A stretch of 64,000 nucleotides of DNA from DASUBV01 sp036501025 (GTDB taxonomy: Bacteria > Actinomycetota > Actinomycetes > Streptosporangiales > Streptosporangiaceae): positions 16,248 through 80,247 of the forward strand of contig DASYBB010000074.1 in the NCBI GenBank assembly GCA_036501025.1. The letters are read 5' to 3'. Within the stretch, counting starts at the first letter, position 1. Every line of letters begins with the position of its first letter. The position numbers and the translations under genes were made by a program. Below, piece after piece: positions 8,658-17,558 of the stretch. The notes under the pieces are model-generated. The model was given only the letters and a program-made list of their open reading frames with translations. It searched no databases and had not been told where the DNA came from.

Positions 8658-9713
8658 CTACCACTCCAGCAGGATCAGCTCCATGCTGACGCCGGGCCCG
8701 AGCCCGATCAGCAGGCCGGGCGACCCCGGCGGCGGGCGGCCCACGTCGATCGTCTGCTGCAGGACGTGCAGGACCGAGGCCGACGACATGTTGCCGACGT
8801 CGGCCAGCGAGCGCCGGGTCAGCTCGAGCGCGCTGGCCGGCAGCCCGAGGCTGTCCTGGATGGCGTCGATGACCTTCGGGCCGCCCGGGTGGCAGACCCA
8901 GGCCGTGATGTCGTCGACCTTGAGGCCGTGCTCGGCCAGGAAGTCGCTGACCCCGGCGCCCAGGTGGCTCTCGACCACGGTGGACAGGTCGGCGGCGAGC
9001 ACGATCCGGAAGCCGGCCGTCTCCAGCCGCCACCCGAGGGCGTCCCCGGTGCCGGGGACGACCTCGCCGTGGGTGGCGATGATGCGCGGCCCGGACCCGG
9101 TGCCGGCCTGGCCGCCGCGCGCCACCAGGGCCACCGCTCCGTCGCCGAACAGGCCGCTGACGACCAGGTCCGGCGTGGCGGAGCTGCCCGTCGGGGCGGT
9201 CAGCGAGCACAGCTCGACGGCCAGCAGCACGGCCGTGTGGCCGGGCCAGCCGAGCAGGTAGTCGTGCAGCCGGGCCAGGCCGGCCGCGCCGGCGACGCAG
9301 CCCAGCCCGAAGATCGGGATGCGCTTGACGTCCGGGCGCAGGCCCAGGCGCGGGATCAGCCGGGCGTCCAGCGACGGCACGGCGATGCCCGTCACCGAGG
9401 TGACGATGAGCAGGTCGACGTCAGCCGGCGCCACCCCGGCGGCACCGAGGGCGCTGGCGATGGCCTGCTCGCCGAGCGCGGTGGCCAGCTCGATGTAGCG
9501 GTCGTTGGCCGGGCCGATGCCGCCGAGCTCGGCGTACTCCGGCAGCGGCAGCGCGGTGTAGCGGGTGTCCACGCCCGCGTTGGCATGCAGCCGGTCCAGC
9601 AGCGCCCGGCGCGCGGGTTCCACGCCGCTGAGCTCGGCGACGTGCCTCGTGATTTCAGCCTGCTGGTAGCGGTGGGCGGGCAGGGCGCACCGGACCGCCC
9701 CGATCTCGGTCAT
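8658..9713 (-). CDS. Type III polyketide synthase (chalcone/alkylresorcinol synthase family)
   Basis: This 351-residue ketosynthase homodimer would extend an acyl-CoA starter with malonyl-CoA units and cyclise the chain. The catalytic triad is present: Cys139 (IFGLGCVAGAAG), His275 (AWVCHPGGPK) and Asn308 (DVGNMSSASV). The length matches the family, and the C-terminal GLGPG motif is present. Its neighbours are a UbiA prenyltransferase upstream, then an ICMT-like methyltransferase and a flavoprotein downstream. This suggests an srsA-like alkylresorcinol or pyrone synthase rather than a plant-type or RppA tetrahydroxynaphthalene synthase. I did not find a clear Shine-Dalgarno before the ATG. 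Chain length and cyclisation type cannot be predicted by eye. Confidence 0.92.
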   Translation of the reverse strand: MTEIGAVRCALPAHRYQQAEITRHVAELSGVEPARRALLDRLHANAGVDTRYTALPLPEYAELGGIGPANDRYIELATALGEQAIASALGAAGVAPADVDLLIVTSVTGIAVPSLDARLIPRLGLRPDVKRIPIFGLGCVAGAAGLARLHDYLLGWPGHTAVLLAVELCSLTAPTGSSATPDLVVSGLFGDGAVALVARGGQAGTGSGPRIIATHGEVVPGTGDALGWRLETAGFRIVLAADLSTVVESHLGAGVSDFLAEHGLKVDDITAWVCHPGGPKVIDAIQDSLGLPASALELTRRSLADVGNMSSASVLHVLQQTIDVGRPPPGSPGLLIGLGPGVSMELILLEW

Positions 9714-9806
9714 GCCGCGCTATCAGACAACTGCATGCTTCTCTCGACGGGAACCCGGGCAAATCGGTTCAGCTCAGCGCCTCGGCCCACGTAAACACCG
9801 AACCTC

Positions 9807-10643
9807 TCAGACAAGGATTACCCCCCCGAAGACGAACAATGCGACGTCGATCGCGCCGATGCTGATCGCGGCCAGGAACGGCAGCCGTCCCGGGCTGGCC
9901 GCGCCGGCCGCGGCGACGACCGCCGCGACGCCCAGCCCGGCCAGCGACACCCAGCGGTGCGGCCCGGCGGCTGACAGCGCCAGCAGCGCCGACGCCGCCA
10001 GCAGGAGCGCCAGGGCGGTCAGCCGCACGGCACCGGCGCCGAACCGGGCCGCCACCCGCTGGGGCAGGCCGCGGACCCCGGCCAGGCGGTCCCCGTCCAG
10101 GTCATGGATCACGTTGGCGAAGTGCGCGCCGAGGCCCAGCACGGCGGCGGCCGCCGTGACGACCGCGCGCGGAGCGGGATGGCCCGGCAGCGTGCTGGCC
10201 GCGAACGCCGGGATGAGGCCGAAGCCCAGCATGTAGGTCAGGCCCGAGGCCGGCGTCGACTTCAGGCCCGCGTTGTAGGCCCAGCCCGCCGCCATCATCA
10301 CGGCGTTCAGCAGCCCGGCGACGGCCCCGATGGCCAGGCCCAGCGCCAGCGACGCGGCCAGCGCGGTGACCCCGGCGGCGCCCACCGCGCGGCGGCTGAC
10401 CCCGCCGGTGACGACCGGCTTGTCACGGCGGCCGGCGGTGGCGTCCCGCCCGGCGTCAAAGAAGTCGTTGGACCAGCCGATCGAGAACTGCCCGGCGACG
10501 ACGGCCGGGACGACCAGCCCGACCGGCCCGGCGCCGTGGCGCGCGGCCTGCGCCGCGAGCACCGCGATCAGCGCGGAGATGGCCAGCGACGGCCCCGGAT
10601 GCCCCGCCCGCACCAGCGCCCGCACCCGCCCCGCCACGCCCAC
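9807..10643 (-). CDS. UbiA-family prenyltransferase
   Basis: This 278-residue polytopic membrane enzyme would transfer a prenyl group from a prenyl diphosphate to an aromatic acceptor. The first Asp-rich, Mg-diphosphate-binding motif is NDFFDAGRD (about 59-67), followed by RRDKPVVTGGVS. The second is in NVIHDLDGDRLAGVRGLP. About eight hydrophobic segments are evident. It is the first gene of the minus-strand operon, 93 bp before the polyketide synthase, so its acceptor may be the polyketide product. The substrate is inferred from context only. Upstream lies a large hairpin at 10651-10705. Confidence 0.88.
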   Translation of the reverse strand: MGVAGRVRALVRAGHPGPSLAISALIAVLAAQAARHGAGPVGLVVPAVVAGQFSIGWSNDFFDAGRDATAGRRDKPVVTGGVSRRAVGAAGVTALAASLALGLAIGAVAGLLNAVMMAAGWAYNAGLKSTPASGLTYMLGFGLIPAFAASTLPGHPAPRAVVTAAAAVLGLGAHFANVIHDLDGDRLAGVRGLPQRVAARFGAGAVRLTALALLLAASALLALSAAGPHRWVSLAGLGVAAVVAAAGAASPGRLPFLAAISIGAIDVALFVFGGVILV

Positions 10644-10650
10644 CGCTTTT

Positions 10651-10705
10651 CATGATCGCGACCGAAATGCCCCCGGCTTTTCCCGGCGAAACGGTCGTGA
10701 TCATG
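10651..10705. repeat. GATCA-type inverted repeat upstream of the prenyltransferase
   Basis: The arm CATGATCGCGACCG (10651-10664) pairs with CGGTCGTGATCATG (10692-10705): 14 bp with one G-T position and a 27-nt loop. A half-copy (GGTCATGATCGTGAC) lies at about 10774-10788. It sits 7 bp from the prenyltransferase start. It may end transcription of the preceding small gene, act in the operon leader, or be a dispersed repeat. Confidence 0.65.
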
Positions 10706-10846
10706 TAAAGCCTTCCGCAGAAGGCCAGCCAACGTCACCCCGACCGGTCTAGCGCCGAATCTACGGCAACCCGGTCATGATCGTGACAACTCGGCCCCCG
10801 GGCGGCGAATGGCCCCCTAGCGCTCCCAGCCAAGCGCTCCCGGCAG

Positions 10847-11101
10847 TCAGCGCCGGGCCGCCCCCCGCGCCCGTGCCTGCGCCGACGGCTCGCGCAGCAG
10901 CGGCCCTGAGGTGCGGAACAGGAACTCCGCGTAGGTCTCCGGCGCCGCGTCCGGCCGGCTCACGAACCGGTCCGGCGCCACCCGCAGCGCGTCCATCCGC
11001 CGCTGCGCCTCGCCGCATTCGCGCACGATTGCGGCGATCTTGGAAATAAGTCCTTTCATGCTGCTCAGCAGCCCCCTGACGATGTTCATGACCACGTTCA
11101 T
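10847..11101 (-). CDS. Small conserved actinobacterial protein
   Basis: This is an 84-residue protein of unknown function. It has a hydrophobic/amphipathic N-terminus (MNVVMNIVRGLLSSMKG) and a conserved-looking C-terminal half (RMDALRVAPDRFVSRPDAAPETYAEFLF, ending in SGPLLREPSA). I recall this RxxxLR...D(R/K)...APETYAEFLFRTSGPLLREP pattern from many actinobacterial small hypothetical proteins, so it is very likely a real gene. The start could also be GTG at 11107 or ATG at 11089; no clear ribosome site decides. It is divergent from the GlxA regulator at 11197. Confidence 0.7.
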   Translation of the reverse strand: MNVVMNIVRGLLSSMKGLISKIAAIVRECGEAQRRMDALRVAPDRFVSRPDAAPETYAEFLFRTSGPLLREPSAQARARGAARR

Positions 11102-11196
11102 GCCCACAATTCTTCGCTGCCCCGGCCCGTCCCGAAAGTGGCAGTCCTGTCCATGGTCATTGATATCCTGCCAGCCGGCCGGGCATACTGGAGCAC

Positions 11197-12222
11197 ATGC
11201 TGAGAAACGTCGCGGCCGTGATCCTGGGCGAGTTCACGCCGTTCGAGCTCGGGGTGGCCTGCGAGGTCTTCGGGGTCGACCGGCGCGACGACGGGCTGCC
11301 GGCCTACGACTTCGCCGTCGTGGCCGGCGAGCCGGCACCGCTGCGGTCGGCGGCGGGGTTCACGGTCGACACCCCGTTCGGGCTGGAAAGGCTGGCCGAA
11401 GCCGACCTGGTCGTCGTCTCGGCGGTCTCCAATGACCGGATCCGGCGGGCGCCCGGTGACTACCCGGCGGCGCTGCTGGCCGCCCTGGGCCAGTGCGTGG
11501 CGCGGGGCGGCCGGGTGCTGAGCGTCTGCAGCGGCGCGTACGTGCTCGGCGCGGCCGGGCTGCTGGATCAGCGGCGCTGTACCACGCACTGGCGGCACGC
11601 GGCCCAGCTGGCCCGCATGTTCCCGGCGGCCAAGGTCGACCCCGACGTCCTGTACGTCGACGACGACCCCGTGATCACCAGCGCGGGCACGGCCGCGGGC
11701 ATCGACGCCTGCCTGCACCTGATCCGGCGGGAGCAGGGCAGCCGGGTGGCGAACGGCATCGCCCGCCGGATGGTGGTGCCGCCGCACCGGGACGGCGGCC
11801 AGGCCCAGTACGTGCAGCGGCCGCTGACCGAGCTGGCCGCCGACACCATGCAGGACGTGCTGAGCTGGCTGACCGGCCACCTGGCCGAGCCGGTCACGGT
11901 CGACCAGCTGGCGGCACGGGCGTTCATGTCGCCGCGGACCTTCGCGCGGCGGTTCGTCCAGGAGACCGGGACCACGCCGCAGCGCTGGCTGACCGGCCAG
12001 CGGATCCTGCTCGCCCAGCAGCTGCTGGAGGAGACCGACGAGACCGTCGACGAGGTCGCGATCCGGTCCGGCTTCGGCAACGCCGGCGCGCTGCGGCACC
12101 ACTTCCGGGCCTGGCGGTCCACCACGCCGCTGGCCTACCGCAACGTCTTCCGGGACCGCACCGTCACGGCCGCCCGCCCGCCGGGGCTGGCCCGGGTCCC
12201 GGCCGGCTCGCGCGAAGTGTAG
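11197..12222 (+). CDS. GlxA/FtrA-type transcriptional regulator (DJ-1 domain plus AraC HTH)
   Basis: This 341-residue regulator has a DJ-1/PfpI domain at about 1-185, with cysteine elbow SVCSGAYVLGAAG and a THWRHAAQLA motif. The AraC-type double HTH is at about 220-318 (LAARAFMSPRTFARRFVQETG, then AIRSGFGNAGALRHHFRAWR). It is closer to FtrA/GlxA proteins in keeping the full THWRHA segment. It is divergently transcribed from the small protein at 10847-11101. The target is unknown. Confidence 0.88.
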   Translation: MLRNVAAVILGEFTPFELGVACEVFGVDRRDDGLPAYDFAVVAGEPAPLRSAAGFTVDTPFGLERLAEADLVVVSAVSNDRIRRAPGDYPAALLAALGQCVARGGRVLSVCSGAYVLGAAGLLDQRRCTTHWRHAAQLARMFPAAKVDPDVLYVDDDPVITSAGTAAGIDACLHLIRREQGSRVANGIARRMVVPPHRDGGQAQYVQRPLTELAADTMQDVLSWLTGHLAEPVTVDQLAARAFMSPRTFARRFVQETGTTPQRWLTGQRILLAQQLLEETDETVDEVAIRSGFGNAGALRHHFRAWRSTTPLAYRNVFRDRTVTAARPPGLARVPAGSREV

Positions 12223-12247
12223 CGATCCGGGCACTTCTCGGTCGTTT

Positions 12248-13051
12248 ATGCAGGTATCGCCCCCGGCCAGCAGGCATGCTATGTCCGTGGATCATGTGCG
12301 TCACGGGGCCTTGCATCACATTGAGCTGTGGGTTCCTAACCTGGACCGGGCCGTGGCCTCCTGGGGGTGGCTGCTGGGCGAGCTGGGCTACGAGCTGTTC
12401 CAGGACTGGCCCGGCGGCCAGAGCTGGCGCTCGGGGCCGACCTACATCGTCCTGGAGCAGTCCCCGGCCCGGACCGCGAGCCGTCATGACCGGTCGCGTC
12501 CCGGCCTGAATCACCTCGCCTTCCACGTGGCCACCGCGGCGCTGACCGAGGCGCTGGCCACGGCGGCGGTGCAGCACGGCTGGCGGCTGATGTTCGCCGA
12601 CCGGCACCCGTACGCCGGGGGCAACGGCCACTACGCGGCCTACCTGGAGAACGTGGACGGCTACGAGGCCGAGCTGGTCGCGCTCGAGGTCCCGCCGGGG
12701 ATGGCCGCGCCCGCGCCGCGGCCCGAGGCGCGGCCGGCCAGCGCGGCGGAGCCGCCGGACGGGGCCGGGCCTCTGCCTGAGCCGGCGCTGGCCGGGGCCG
12801 GGCCTCCGCCTCTGCCTGAGCCGGCGCCGGCCGGGGAAGCGGTGCCGGCGGCCGCGCCCGGCCCGCCGGCGGGGGAGGCCGCCCCGGCCGAAGTGCCAGC
12901 CCGGGCTAAGGAGCCCGCCGAGGACGAGGTGCCGGCGCCTTCCGGAGTGCCGGTGCCTTCCGGAGTGCCGGCGCCTTCCGGAGTGCCTGGCCCGGCCGGG
13001 GGAACCTCGCCCTCGCCCGAGGGCGAGGTCCCGCCCGCCGGCTCAGCCTGA
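12248..13051 (+). CDS. VOC (glyoxalase/dioxygenase-fold) protein with Pro/Ala-rich tail
   Basis: This is a 267-residue protein. Residues about 15-150 form one vicinal-oxygen-chelate unit: LHHIELWVPNLDRAVASWGWLLGELGY at the start, LNHLAFHV in the middle and ENVDGYEAELVAL at the end. His, His and Glu sit at the usual metal-ligand positions. Such proteins include lactoylglutathione lyase-like enzymes and antibiotic-binding proteins; which applies here is not clear. Residues 150-267 are low-complexity Pro/Ala/Glu with repeats and no recognisable domain. An ATG at 12281 is an alternative start nearer the domain. The 3' end overlaps that of the convergent GH3 gene by 9 bp. Confidence 0.78.
   Translation: MQVSPPASRHAMSVDHVRHGALHHIELWVPNLDRAVASWGWLLGELGYELFQDWPGGQSWRSGPTYIVLEQSPARTASRHDRSRPGLNHLAFHVATAALTEALATAAVQHGWRLMFADRHPYAGGNGHYAAYLENVDGYEAELVALEVPPGMAAPAPRPEARPASAAEPPDGAGPLPEPALAGAGPPPLPEPAPAGEAVPAAAPGPPAGEAAPAEVPARAKEPAEDEVPAPSGVPVPSGVPAPSGVPGPAGGTSPSPEGEVPPAGSA
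12932..12985 (+). repeat. Three 18-bp tandem repeats
   Basis: Three near-identical copies of CCGGCGCCTTCCGGAGTG encode the VPxPSG hexapeptide in the VOC protein tail. One base differs in the middle copy. Confidence 0.85.
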
Positions 13052-15619
13052 CTGCACCTGCGCCGTCAGCCGCAGGTCCCGCGCGGAGCGCCCGACCTGG
13101 ACCTCGTACCGGCCCGCGGGCCAGGCCCAGCCGCCCGCCTGCTCGTCCCAGCGGGCGAACGCCCGGGCCGGCAGGCGCAGCGTGACGTCGGCCACGCCGC
13201 CCGGCTCGGCGACCGCCGAGCCGAACGCGGCCAGCACCCGGACCGGCCGTCCCGGCTCGGCCGGCGCCGCCACGTAGGCCTGGACCACCTCGCGGCCGGG
13301 CCGGGTCCCGGTGTTGCGGACCCGGACCGTCAGGTCGAGGTCGCGGCCGGGGGCCAGGTCCCCGGCGCCGGCCAGCGACTCGTAGGCCCACGTGGTGTAG
13401 CCGAGCCCGTGGCCAAACGGGTAGCGCGGGGCCACGCCGCTCGCGTCGTAGCCCCGGTACCCGATGAGCAGCCCCTCGTCGTAGCGCAGCGTGCCGTCGG
13501 CGTCCGGGACCGCCTCCAGCACCGGGCAGTCTTCCTCGGCCGCCGGCAGCGTGACCGGCAGCCGGCCGCCCGGCTCGGCCGCGCCGAGCAGCACGTCGGC
13601 CAGGGCCTCGCCCATGGCCTGGCCCGGCAGCCAGGCGTAGATGATGCCCTGGACCTTGTCCGCCCACGGCATCAGCACCGGCATGCCGGAGTTGATCACG
13701 ACGATCGTGCGCGGGCTGACCGCCGCGATCCGCGCGATCAGCTCGTCCTGGCGGCCGGGCAGCGCCAGCGTGGACCGGTCGAAGCCCTCGCTCTCGGTGA
13801 GCTCGGCCGAGCCGACCACCACCACGGCCGCGTCCGACCCGGATGCGGCCGCGACCGCCTCGTCCAGCAGCGCGTCCTCGTCGGCGGCCGGCACGATGCC
13901 CAGCCGCACGCCGAGCGGGCCGGCCCCGGCCGCGGCCGGCCACAGCTCGAGGCGGAGCGCCACCGGCGTCCCGGCCTCCAGCCAGGCCCGGGTCCGGACC
14001 TCGCCGGGCCGGGTCATGGCCTCGACCGGGTCGTCCGGGACGCGGGTCTCCTCCTCGATGACGACCTCGCCGTCCAGCCAGACGGTCAGCGCGCCGATGC
14101 CCGACGCCCCGATCAGGTGCGGCCCGGACTGCGCCGCGGTGAACGAGGCGAGCAGCACGATCCGCCCGCTCTTGCCCCAGCCGATCTCGGCCGGCACCGA
14201 GTCCCACCAGGTCAGGCTGGAGCTCTCGCGGTGCTCGGCATCGAGCAGGGCTCCGCCCGAGTCGCGGAACTCCTGCCGGACGCCCGGCTCGCCCGTCACC
14301 GGGTCGCGCAGTGACCCCGGCGGGGGAGCGGGCACCGACTCCCAGGTCTGGCAGCCGACGGCCGTGCGCACGTCCACCCGGCCCGCCAGCGCGTCGCGGA
14401 TCGCGTCGGCCGGCGCCGAGCGGCCCGCGGGCATGACCCCAGCGCTGCCGCCGCCCTGGATGGTGGGCCAGAACGCGTTGGGGCCGGCCACCGTGACGCG
14501 GCCCAGGGCGGCCGGGTCGAGCGGCAGCGCGGCGGCCTCGTTGCGCAGCAGGACGAACGAGGCCGCCGCGGCCCGCCGGAGCAGTTCCGGCGCGACCGGG
14601 CCGCCCGCCGCGGCGCCGTGCCCGGCCGCGGTGTGGCTGCCGGTCACGTGGCTGGCCGCGTCGACGAGCGCGCCGACCCGGCGGGCCAGCCGGAGCAGCC
14701 GCAGCACCTTGTCGTCCAGGACCGCCTCGCTCACCTGCCCGTCGGCCACGGCCCGGGCCAGCTGGTCGCCCCACGGGCCGTCGGGCCCGGGCATGACCAG
14801 GTCCAGCCCGGCCAGGGCGGTGCCGACCGTCTGCCGGGCCGCGTGCCAGTCCGACATGACGACGCCGTCGAAGCCCCACTCGCCCTTGAGCACACCGCGC
14901 AGCAGCGGCTCGCTAGCGGTCATGCTCGCGCCGTTGACCCCGTTGTAGGCGGCCATCACGGCCAGGGCGCCGCCCCGGACCGCGGCCTCGAACGGGACCA
15001 GGTACAGCTCGCGCAGGACGTGCTCGGCGATCGTCGCGTCATAGGTCCAGCGCTGCGTCTCGCTGTCGTTGCCGACGAAGTGCTTGACGGTGGCCGCGAC
15101 GCCCGCGGACTGGACGCCCTGCACGTAGGCCACGGCGAGTTCCGCGGTGAGCACCGGGTCCTCGGCGAAGCACTCGAAGCCGCGGCCGCCGAGCGGCGTC
15201 CGCATCAGGTTGATGGTCGGGGCCAGCAGGACGTCCACGGCCTTGCCGCGGGCCTCGCGGCCGAGGGCGGCGGCCAGCTCGCGGACCAGGGCGGGGTCCC
15301 AGGTGGCGCCGAGGGCCGACGGGCAGGGCAGGCTGGTGGACGGCGAGCGTTCATCCTTGATCACGCCGCGCACGCCGGCCGGGCCGTCGGAGGTGACGAT
15401 CGGCCGCAGCCCGATCTCGGGGGAGCCGGGCACCCGCCAGCTGTCGGCCCCGGTCAGCAGCGCGATCTTCGCGCTGACCGGCAGCCGGGCCAGCAGGGCG
15501 GCCGCGGCGAGGTCCGCGTCGGCGTCCGCGGGCGCCGACGGATCGGTAGTCGTTTCGGGTGATGTCGTGGGGCCGGCTGCTGCCGGGCCGGGCGGGGTCA
15601 TCGTCATGTCGGTCGCCAT
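13043..15619 (-). CDS. Glycoside hydrolase family 3 (beta-glucosidase-like) with PA14 insert
   Basis: This 858-residue enzyme would cleave terminal beta-linked sugars from oligosaccharides or glycosides by a retaining mechanism. The nucleophile is Asp257 in VVMSDWHA. The N-terminal TIM-barrel domain carries the GFECFAEDP and KHFVGNDSE family motifs. The alpha/beta sandwich follows. A PA14-like beta domain is inserted at about 430-560 and a fibronectin-III-like domain closes the protein. No signal peptide is seen, so it should act in the cytosol on imported sugars. It is the last gene of the lacI-permease-ATPase-binding protein operon, which supports that role. A strong hairpin stands just before its start, and only a weak ribosome site (GAG) is visible. 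Confidence 0.9.
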   Translation of the reverse strand: MATDMTMTPPGPAAAGPTTSPETTTDPSAPADADADLAAAALLARLPVSAKIALLTGADSWRVPGSPEIGLRPIVTSDGPAGVRGVIKDERSPSTSLPCPSALGATWDPALVRELAAALGREARGKAVDVLLAPTINLMRTPLGGRGFECFAEDPVLTAELAVAYVQGVQSAGVAATVKHFVGNDSETQRWTYDATIAEHVLRELYLVPFEAAVRGGALAVMAAYNGVNGASMTASEPLLRGVLKGEWGFDGVVMSDWHAARQTVGTALAGLDLVMPGPDGPWGDQLARAVADGQVSEAVLDDKVLRLLRLARRVGALVDAASHVTGSHTAAGHGAAAGGPVAPELLRRAAAASFVLLRNEAAALPLDPAALGRVTVAGPNAFWPTIQGGGSAGVMPAGRSAPADAIRDALAGRVDVRTAVGCQTWESVPAPPPGSLRDPVTGEPGVRQEFRDSGGALLDAEHRESSSLTWWDSVPAEIGWGKSGRIVLLASFTAAQSGPHLIGASGIGALTVWLDGEVVIEEETRVPDDPVEAMTRPGEVRTRAWLEAGTPVALRLELWPAAAGAGPLGVRLGIVPAADEDALLDEAVAAASGSDAAVVVVGSAELTESEGFDRSTLALPGRQDELIARIAAVSPRTIVVINSGMPVLMPWADKVQGIIYAWLPGQAMGEALADVLLGAAEPGGRLPVTLPAAEEDCPVLEAVPDADGTLRYDEGLLIGYRGYDASGVAPRYPFGHGLGYTTWAYESLAGAGDLAPGRDLDLTVRVRNTGTRPGREVVQAYVAAPAEPGRPVRVLAAFGSAVAEPGGVADVTLRLPARAFARWDEQAGGWAWPAGRYEVQVGRSARDLRLTAQVQSG

Positions 15620-15628
15620 CTCGTGATG

Positions 15629-15673
15629 GCGGACCCCGCCCGGCGCGGCTGGGCTGCGCCGGGCGGGGTCCGC
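15629..15673 (-). promoter_or_regulatory. 18-bp perfect stem-loop between binding-protein and glycosidase genes
   Basis: Bases 15629-15646 pair perfectly with 15656-15673 around a 9-nt loop. The stem lies 38 nt past the binding-protein stop and 9 nt before the GH3 start. It has no T tract. It may act as an attenuator or 3'-end stabiliser that makes the binding protein more abundant than the enzyme. Confidence 0.75.
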
Positions 15674-15711
15674 TGTCCAGCTGAGCTACTCAGGTACCTG
15701 CCGGATGGTGG

Positions 15712-17406
15712 TCAGGCCACCGGCTTGAGGTGCAGCACCGTGTACTCGATGTAGGGAGATGACGGCTGCGGGCTCATGTACGGGTTGCCCGGAGTCGGCC
15801 ACCCGGTGTAGTTCCGGGTGGAGGTCTCCGACCAGGCGCCGCCGTACAGCAGCGGGGCCACCGGGACCTGCGAGGACATGAGGGCCTGCAGCTTGGTGAG
15901 CGCGTCGGCCTGGACGCTGGGCGTCGTGGTGCCCGCGAACTGGGCCAGGGCGGCCTGCACGGCCGGGTTGGAGTAGCGGCCGTTGTCGCCGGCGGCCGGC
16001 TTGCCGACCGGCGCGGACAGCGTGCTGTCCAGGAAGCCGTCGTAGTAGAAGTACGGGTTCGGGCCCTGGTTGCTCCAGTGGATGGCGGTGTCGAAGGTGC
16101 CGTTGGCGTAGTCAGCGGCCCAGGTGGTGGCGTCGCCGATGCCGTCGACGGTGACGTCCATGCCCAGCGCGTTCAGCGAGTGGGCGATGAGCTGGGCGTC
16201 GGTGTAGTAGTCGCTGTAGGGGACCGGGTCGGAGATGGAGAACTTGATCTGCTGGCCGCCCTTGGTCCACTTGCCGCCGACCTTGGCCCAGCCGTCGGCG
16301 GTCAGGATGCTGGCCGCCTTGGCCGCGTCGCCGGTGGAGGGCAGGTCGTTGGCCAGCGACGGGGTGAGGTAGCTGCTGTCGGTCGGCAGCATGAGGCCGC
16401 CGGACGAGGTCGCCGGGGGCTCGTAGGACGTCTCGCCCTGCACCGACAGCTGCTGCCGGTTGATGCCCAGGCTGACGGCCTGGCGGACGGCCGGGTCGTT
16501 CAGCGGCTTCTTGGTGGTGTTGAACACCAGGCCGACGACGTTGTTGTCGGCGAAGTAGGGCACCGAGGACAGGTAGGTGTGGTTCAGCGGGCTCTTGTCC
16601 AGGACGTCGGCCTTGATGTTGGCCAGGTCATTGCCGGCCCAGTCGATCTGGCCCGTGGCCACCGGCTGCACCAGGTTGAAGTTGCTGTTGTAGGCCGGGA
16701 ACGAGATCTCGGGCACGTGGACCGAGGCCTTGTTCCAGTAGGTCGGGTTCTCCTTCAGGGTGAAGCCCTGCGGCGAGAAGTGGTCCAGCACGTAGGGCCC
16801 GGTGCCGATCGGGTTGGCGTCGGAGAACGTCGACGGGTCGCTGACCTTCGACCAGACATGGGCCGGCACGATGTAGACCTGGGCGATGGAGAAGAAGTTG
16901 GCGATCTGCGGGACGGCGAAGTTCAGCGTGACCGACGTCGCGCTGGTCGCGCTGGCGGAGGTGACCACCGGCGCGCCCTGGGTGAACAGCTTCGGGTTCG
17001 CCTTCAGCATGTTGAAGGTGAAGGCGACGTCACTGGCCGTGAACGGCTTGCCGTCGCTGAACTTGACGCCGGCCCGGATCGGGATGGTGACCGACTTGCC
17101 GTCCGAGGACCAGGTCGGCTGGCCCGAGGCCAGCATCGGGATCGGCTTCTGGGTGGGCACCATGTTGTTGAAGATGTAGAGCGGCTCGTTGACCAGGCTC
17201 ATCATCTGCACGGTGAAGCCGGTCCCGCTGTTGTCGAACGGGTTGAAGTCGTCGGTCATGGGGGAGAGCGGCGTGCCCTCGATGACGAGCGTCTTGCCGG
17301 ACGCCTTGGTGCCCGACGGGCTGCTGCCGCCGGAGTTTCCGCAGGCGGCCACGCCTACGGCCGCGATGGCCGCGAGGGCCAGGACCTTCATTGCTTTTCG
17401 GCTCAT
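15712..17406 (-). CDS. ABC transporter substrate-binding lipoprotein (SBP_bac_5, Opp/Dpp type)
   Basis: This 564-residue extracytoplasmic lipoprotein captures substrate for the adjoining ABC transporter. A short basic start and hydrophobic stretch lead to the lipobox VAAC, with the lipidated cysteine at about residue 22, then a Ser/Gly linker. The mature part shows the family-5 binding-protein pattern (FNPFDNSGTGF, VTIPIRAGVKFSDGKPFTASDVAF, IGTGPY). Family 5 proteins bind peptides, nickel or, in several bacteria, beta-linked oligosaccharides. The GH3 gene downstream and the LacI regulator favour oligosaccharides here. It is separated from the ATPase gene by 152 bp, in which I see no second operator. 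Confidence 0.88.
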   Translation of the reverse strand: MSRKAMKVLALAAIAAVGVAACGNSGGSSPSGTKASGKTLVIEGTPLSPMTDDFNPFDNSGTGFTVQMMSLVNEPLYIFNNMVPTQKPIPMLASGQPTWSSDGKSVTIPIRAGVKFSDGKPFTASDVAFTFNMLKANPKLFTQGAPVVTSASATSATSVTLNFAVPQIANFFSIAQVYIVPAHVWSKVSDPSTFSDANPIGTGPYVLDHFSPQGFTLKENPTYWNKASVHVPEISFPAYNSNFNLVQPVATGQIDWAGNDLANIKADVLDKSPLNHTYLSSVPYFADNNVVGLVFNTTKKPLNDPAVRQAVSLGINRQQLSVQGETSYEPPATSSGGLMLPTDSSYLTPSLANDLPSTGDAAKAASILTADGWAKVGGKWTKGGQQIKFSISDPVPYSDYYTDAQLIAHSLNALGMDVTVDGIGDATTWAADYANGTFDTAIHWSNQGPNPYFYYDGFLDSTLSAPVGKPAAGDNGRYSNPAVQAALAQFAGTTTPSVQADALTKLQALMSSQVPVAPLLYGGAWSETSTRNYTGWPTPGNPYMSPQPSSPYIEYTVLHLKPVA

Positions 17407-17558
17407 TGGCTAAGCTCCACTGTGCCCGGCCGGCTCGTCGCCGGCCTCCTGATGAAAATGACCTGTCGGGGTCTTTGTCGGTGCTGTTAAGGCTCCGGGT
17501 CGGCCGGGCTCGGCCGCCGGGTCGGGTGCTGCGGCGCCCGGCTAGGGCGCGTAGCGGC

